DNA from: Psychrobacter sp. bablab_jr014
GTDB lineage: Bacteria > Pseudomonadota > Gammaproteobacteria > Pseudomonadales > Moraxellaceae
NCBI RefSeq assembly: GCF_016464015.1
Contig: NZ_JACDXT010000040.1
Location: 1-47,794, forward strand
DNA length: 47,794 nucleotides
Direction of reading: 5' to 3'
How positions within the stretch are numbered: position 1 is the stretch's first letter; every line of letters starts with the position of its first letter. Position numbers and translations under genes: made by a program. Below the pieces are notes generated by a model. The model searched no databases and was not told the origin of the DNA. It saw only the letters and a list, made by a program, of their open reading frames with translations. Shown here in pieces: positions 45,267 through 47,794 of the stretch.

Positions 45267-46241
45267 ATGACTGCTTTGACGAACATAACTGCGCCATCAC
45301 GAAAACTGATACTGACCACCATTGGGCTGGTGGTGGGCGCGCACTTGCTCACGGGTGGTGCATTGTCCAACATGGCACCAACTGCATTACCTAAGCAAAT
45401 TTTACCTGAGCCAAAGCCCATTGAAGTTAAAATGATCACGCTTGCGCCTGTAGAAGAAAAAGAACCTGAGCCTGAAGTTATCAAGCAAAAACAAGCCGAG
45501 CCCGAAGTGCGCCGCGCCTCTGCACCCAAGGTGGTCAAAAAGCCGCCGACCAGTACCAAGCAAGCGCCAAAGCCGAAACCAAGAACGCAAACACAGCAGC
45601 AATCAACAGCAAAAAAATATCAGCCACCTGCAAAGGTAAAAAAAACGCAGCAAGCGACCGCAACCACTGCAGCAACGACGCAGCCCACGACGACGATAAA
45701 TAATACCCAAACGATTACCGCTAAGAATAATAATAGTAGTCATACAACACCTACGCCTGCCACAGATAAGGGCACGATTGCGGCTATCAGTGCCGCTGAA
45801 TTACAAGCACAGCAAATAGAGAGAGAAAGAAAGGAAAGAGAGGCAGAAGAAGAAAGAAAAAGACAGGCAGCAATGAAGGCCGAACAAGACCGTCTTGCTG
45901 CTGAAGCGGCTGCCCAAGCCAAAAGAGAAAGAGAAGCCGCTGCTGCGAAGAAAGCAGCTGAAGAAGCAGCTGCCAATCAAGGACCTGTTAATTTTAGTGC
46001 TAGTGAAGCCAGTTGGCGTAAGCAGCCCGATATGAGTGGTATCTCTAATGAGCCCGTTACCTTGACAGTAACCTTAAAAGTAGACAAACAAGGTAATATT
46101 ACCAGTGTGTCAGTCACTGGCGGTGACAGAAAAACTTCAGGCTTAGCAAAGCGGCGTATTAAAGGGGCGAAGTTGAATCCATTTATGAGAAATGGCACAC
46201 CTGTTGCTGGCACTGTAACACTAACCGTTCAGGCAATTTAA
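45267..46241 (+). CDS. tonB: TonB energy-transducing protein
   Basis: TonB couples the inner-membrane proton motive force, via ExbB-ExbD, to outer-membrane receptors. The 324-residue protein has an N-terminal membrane anchor (about residues 12-34), a long periplasmic spacer rich in Pro, Lys, Thr and Gln, then an Ala/Glu/Lys-rich coiled-coil stretch (about residues 175-235). The C-terminal TonB domain (about 240-324) shows VTLTVTLKVDKQGNITSVSV, a family hallmark, and ends with VTLTVQAI. The spacer is longer than in E. coli TonB. AAGG sits very close to the ATG, an unusual spacing. It heads the tonB-exbB-exbD run. Confidence 0.9.
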   Translation: MTALTNITAPSRKLILTTIGLVVGAHLLTGGALSNMAPTALPKQILPEPKPIEVKMITLAPVEEKEPEPEVIKQKQAEPEVRRASAPKVVKKPPTSTKQAPKPKPRTQTQQQSTAKKYQPPAKVKKTQQATATTAATTQPTTTINNTQTITAKNNNSSHTTPTPATDKGTIAAISAAELQAQQIERERKEREAEEERKRQAAMKAEQDRLAAEAAAQAKREREAAAAKKAAEEAAANQGPVNFSASEASWRKQPDMSGISNEPVTLTVTLKVDKQGNITSVSVTGGDRKTSGLAKRRIKGAKLNPFMRNGTPVAGTVTLTVQAI

Positions 46242-46341
46242 CAGATCCCTACATACCTTAATGTTTAACTTACCTACATTCGTATAAGCACTATCCCAAT
46301 CTAATTATGCAGGTTGGACAACACCTAAAAAGGACATGACC

Positions 46342-46995
46342 ATGGATTTTGCAAGCTATTGGCAATACAGCGATGCCATTACCAAAAGCCTATTTTTTAT
46401 TTTGCTACTCTTATCCCTGCTGTCATGGGTAACAGGGGTGCTACGTGTCATACAAAGCCGCAAACTAAGCCGTAATGTTAGTGATGATTTGCGTCAGCAC
46501 ATTCAAAGTAAATTGCCTGAAGTTAGTGGTAGTAGTGAAGCCACACGCCGTGTGGTCATTGAGCAGGCACTACTTCAAAACATTGGTCGCTATCGCTTTG
46601 CCAGTGAGCGCGGTTTACCTATCTTAGGAACGACAGCTGCCATTGCACCATTTATCGGTCTGTTCGGTACGGTGTGGGGTATCTTTCATGCGCTACACAA
46701 CATCGGTACGACTGGGCAGGCAGGCTTAGCACAGGTTGCTGCCCCTGTAGGTGAGGCGCTAATTATGACAGGCTTTGGTATTGCGGTAGCGATTCCTGCT
46801 GTGGTGTTTTATAACGTTACCGTACGTGTCAATCGCCGCATCATGCACCATGCCAACGATACTGCGCATGACTTGCTGGCGAGTACCTTGAATGATGGAC
46901 GAGCGCGTCCTGCATCAACGCTTAAGACCGCTAGCAGCACTGAAGCAGATGCCCCAAGTGCTCATTATAGCGCTTCGGCGAGCGCGCGCTCATAA
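46342..46995 (+). CDS. exbB: TonB-system biopolymer transport protein ExbB
   Basis: ExbB is the multimeric MotA/TolQ/ExbB-type proton-channel subunit. The 217-residue protein has three membrane helices: FFILLLLSLLSWVTGVL near the N-terminus, then after a large cytoplasmic loop ILGTTAAIAPFIGLFGTVWGI and the terminal VGEALIMTGFGIAVAIPAVVFYNV. Those motifs are diagnostic. The ATG at 46342 has AGGA seven bases before it, while the one at 46336 is too close. It lies between tonB and exbD on the same strand. Confidence 0.93.
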   Translation: MDFASYWQYSDAITKSLFFILLLLSLLSWVTGVLRVIQSRKLSRNVSDDLRQHIQSKLPEVSGSSEATRRVVIEQALLQNIGRYRFASERGLPILGTTAAIAPFIGLFGTVWGIFHALHNIGTTGQAGLAQVAAPVGEALIMTGFGIAVAIPAVVFYNVTVRVNRRIMHHANDTAHDLLASTLNDGRARPASTLKTASSTEADAPSAHYSASASARS

Positions 46996-47059
46996 TCAAT
47001 CCACCAGTAGATGCCCGCACAGGCATGTTTTTTTACGATCAATCAAAGGCAAGAGTATT

Positions 47060-47461
47060 ATGGCATTTCAACTCGGTGACGACGATGCTCAAGGTATGAA
47101 TGAGATGAACCTCATTCCGCTTATCGATATTATGCTGGTATTGATGATTATCTTTTTATTGACTGCCACGGTATTAAATCCTACTGTGCCCCTAGAGCTG
47201 CCAAAGACAGCAGCAACAGTCAACGAGCAGCCACCTGAAGTCATCCAAATCAGCATTGATAAAGACGCGGGTATCTTTTGGGACAGCGACCCTATTGACC
47301 TTGAGACCCTAAACACCCGATTAAAAAGTGCTGCCGATAGTGGTGCCGACCCAAGCATTCAGCTGCGGGCGGATAAGGACAGCCGCTATGATACGGTCGC
47401 GCAAGTACTTGCTTCAGCCAGCGGTGCAGGGCTTAGTAAGATTGCTTTTGTTAATGAATAA
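47060..47461 (+). CDS. exbD: TonB-system biopolymer transport protein ExbD
   Basis: ExbD is the single-span partner of ExbB. The 133-residue protein has a cytoplasmic tail ending EMNLIPLIDIMLVLMIIFLLTAT, in which the Asp of PLIDIMLVL is the conserved protonatable residue, and a periplasmic domain with VIQISIDKDAG and IQLRADKDSRYDTVAQVL. An upstream extension of the frame to 46892 overlaps exbB in another frame and is rejected. The ATG at 47060 follows a purine-rich AAAGGCAAGAG. It closes the tonB-exbB-exbD operon. Confidence 0.93.
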   Translation: MAFQLGDDDAQGMNEMNLIPLIDIMLVLMIIFLLTATVLNPTVPLELPKTAATVNEQPPEVIQISIDKDAGIFWDSDPIDLETLNTRLKSAADSGADPSIQLRADKDSRYDTVAQVLASASGAGLSKIAFVNE

Positions 47462-47474
47462 AATACAGCAGCGC

Positions 47475-47542
47475 TAGGGCGTGCCATCATTTACATAGCG
47501 AGGCTGAAAATGAGTCAATGTGCTTATTGATGACCTGCCCTA
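47475..47542. repeat. MITE-like element, 68 bp
   Basis: Left end TAGGGCGTGCCATCA, right end TGATGACCTGCCCTA, near-perfect inverted termini. Internal sequence GAGTCAATGTGCTTATTGA (47512-47530) is identical to that in the 24775 copy. Confidence 0.7.
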
Positions 47543-47599
47543 ACTTAAAGCGCGCAAATATAACGATAACAATAATAAATAATAAAAACGTTTGCTCTC

Positions 47600-47634
47600 A
47601 CCTCGTTTGGCTCGCCATACGGGGTTTTATTTTG
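47600..47634 (+). terminator. Terminator downstream of exbD
   Basis: ACCTCGT (47600-47606) pairs with ACGGGGT (47619-47625, one G-T pair) around a 12-nt loop and is followed by TTTATTTT. Confidence 0.62.
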
Positions 47635-47654
47635 TCATTTGGTTTTGTGCGTAT

Positions 47655-47794
47655 TAGGGCGTGTTGAACATTCGCAAATAGGCACTGCTGATTGCTAAAA
47701 TTGTTCCAGACAAGGCACAAAGCGACGATAATGCAGATGCCTTAGCGAGATTTGTAACGCAGTATGGGGCAATTTTAGCATCAGCCCGCAGGGA
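47655..47794. repeat. Palindromic dispersed repeat, cut by the window end
   Basis: Starts TAGGGCGTGTTGAACATTCG. An internal arm GCTGATTGCTAAAATTG is mirrored near the window edge by CAATTTTAGCATCAGC, giving a large imperfect palindrome of about 110 bp. The right end lies beyond the window. Confidence 0.55.

Larger units (their letters stand above)
47462..47794. other. 333-bp terminal non-coding stretch rich in repeats
   Basis: Holds a MITE-like element (47475-47542), a terminator-like hairpin (47600-47634) and the start of a palindromic repeat (47655 on). No gene is supported. Confidence 0.55.

Noticed and set aside
46892..47059. Upstream extension of exbD to 46892
   Set aside because: It overlaps the end of exbB in another frame and lacks family similarity; the ATG at 47060 gives the usual ExbD length.

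Overview
The window looks like a chromosomal segment from a gammaproteobacterium of the family Moraxellaceae, most likely Psychrobacter. That placement is an inference from gene content and order (gspN-gspC-gspD, a FimX-like protein with a PilZ-type neighbour, efp divergent from epmB, a trpR-trpE-trpG run) and from short dispersed repeats of the kind found in that genus. No rRNA, tRNA, CRISPR array, prophage or complete insertion sequence was seen.

Layout. 1-7205: an H-NS-family protein, three type II secretion genes (gspN, gspC, gspD), a small unknown ORF, a DUF3298 lipoprotein and a TatD-family nuclease. 7246-9893: tcdA and a soluble hybrid histidine kinase. 9966-11699: efp and its modification enzyme epmB, divergently arranged. 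11961-16052: a putative PilZ-type protein followed by a FimX-like REC-PAS-GGDEF-EAL protein in which all the catalytic signatures are degenerate. 16134-20924: a lipoprotein cytochrome c, then moxR, DUF58 and tgpA-type transglutaminase genes. 21071-24330 (minus strand): a five-gene cluster with a Roadblock/LC7 protein, an Aer-like PAS protein, a PhnD-like binding protein without signal peptide and two unrecognised proteins, one of which may carry a second, divergent Roadblock fold. This is the best candidate for an undescribed system.

25050-33649: a complete histidine-utilisation locus on the minus strand (hutU, a YjiH-family transporter, hutH, hutG, hutI) with divergent hutC; a perfect 16-bp palindrome between hutU and hutC is the likely HutC operator. 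34016-36363: a cystine-type amino acid ABC transporter. 36488-38939: trpR-trpE-trpG on the minus strand with a CTAG-N4-CTAG Trp-operator-like site inside its promoter. 39270-47461: an iron-acquisition region with a PepSY membrane protein, a four-gene siderophore ABC importer and tonB-exbB-exbD, with three Fur-box-like sites upstream.

At least four copies of a MITE-like element with ends reading TAGGGCGTGTCATCA (or close variants) lie between genes. A second short inverted-repeat element is at 33765-33855, and a third palindromic repeat begins at 47655 and runs out of the window. Several bidirectional terminators separate convergent genes.
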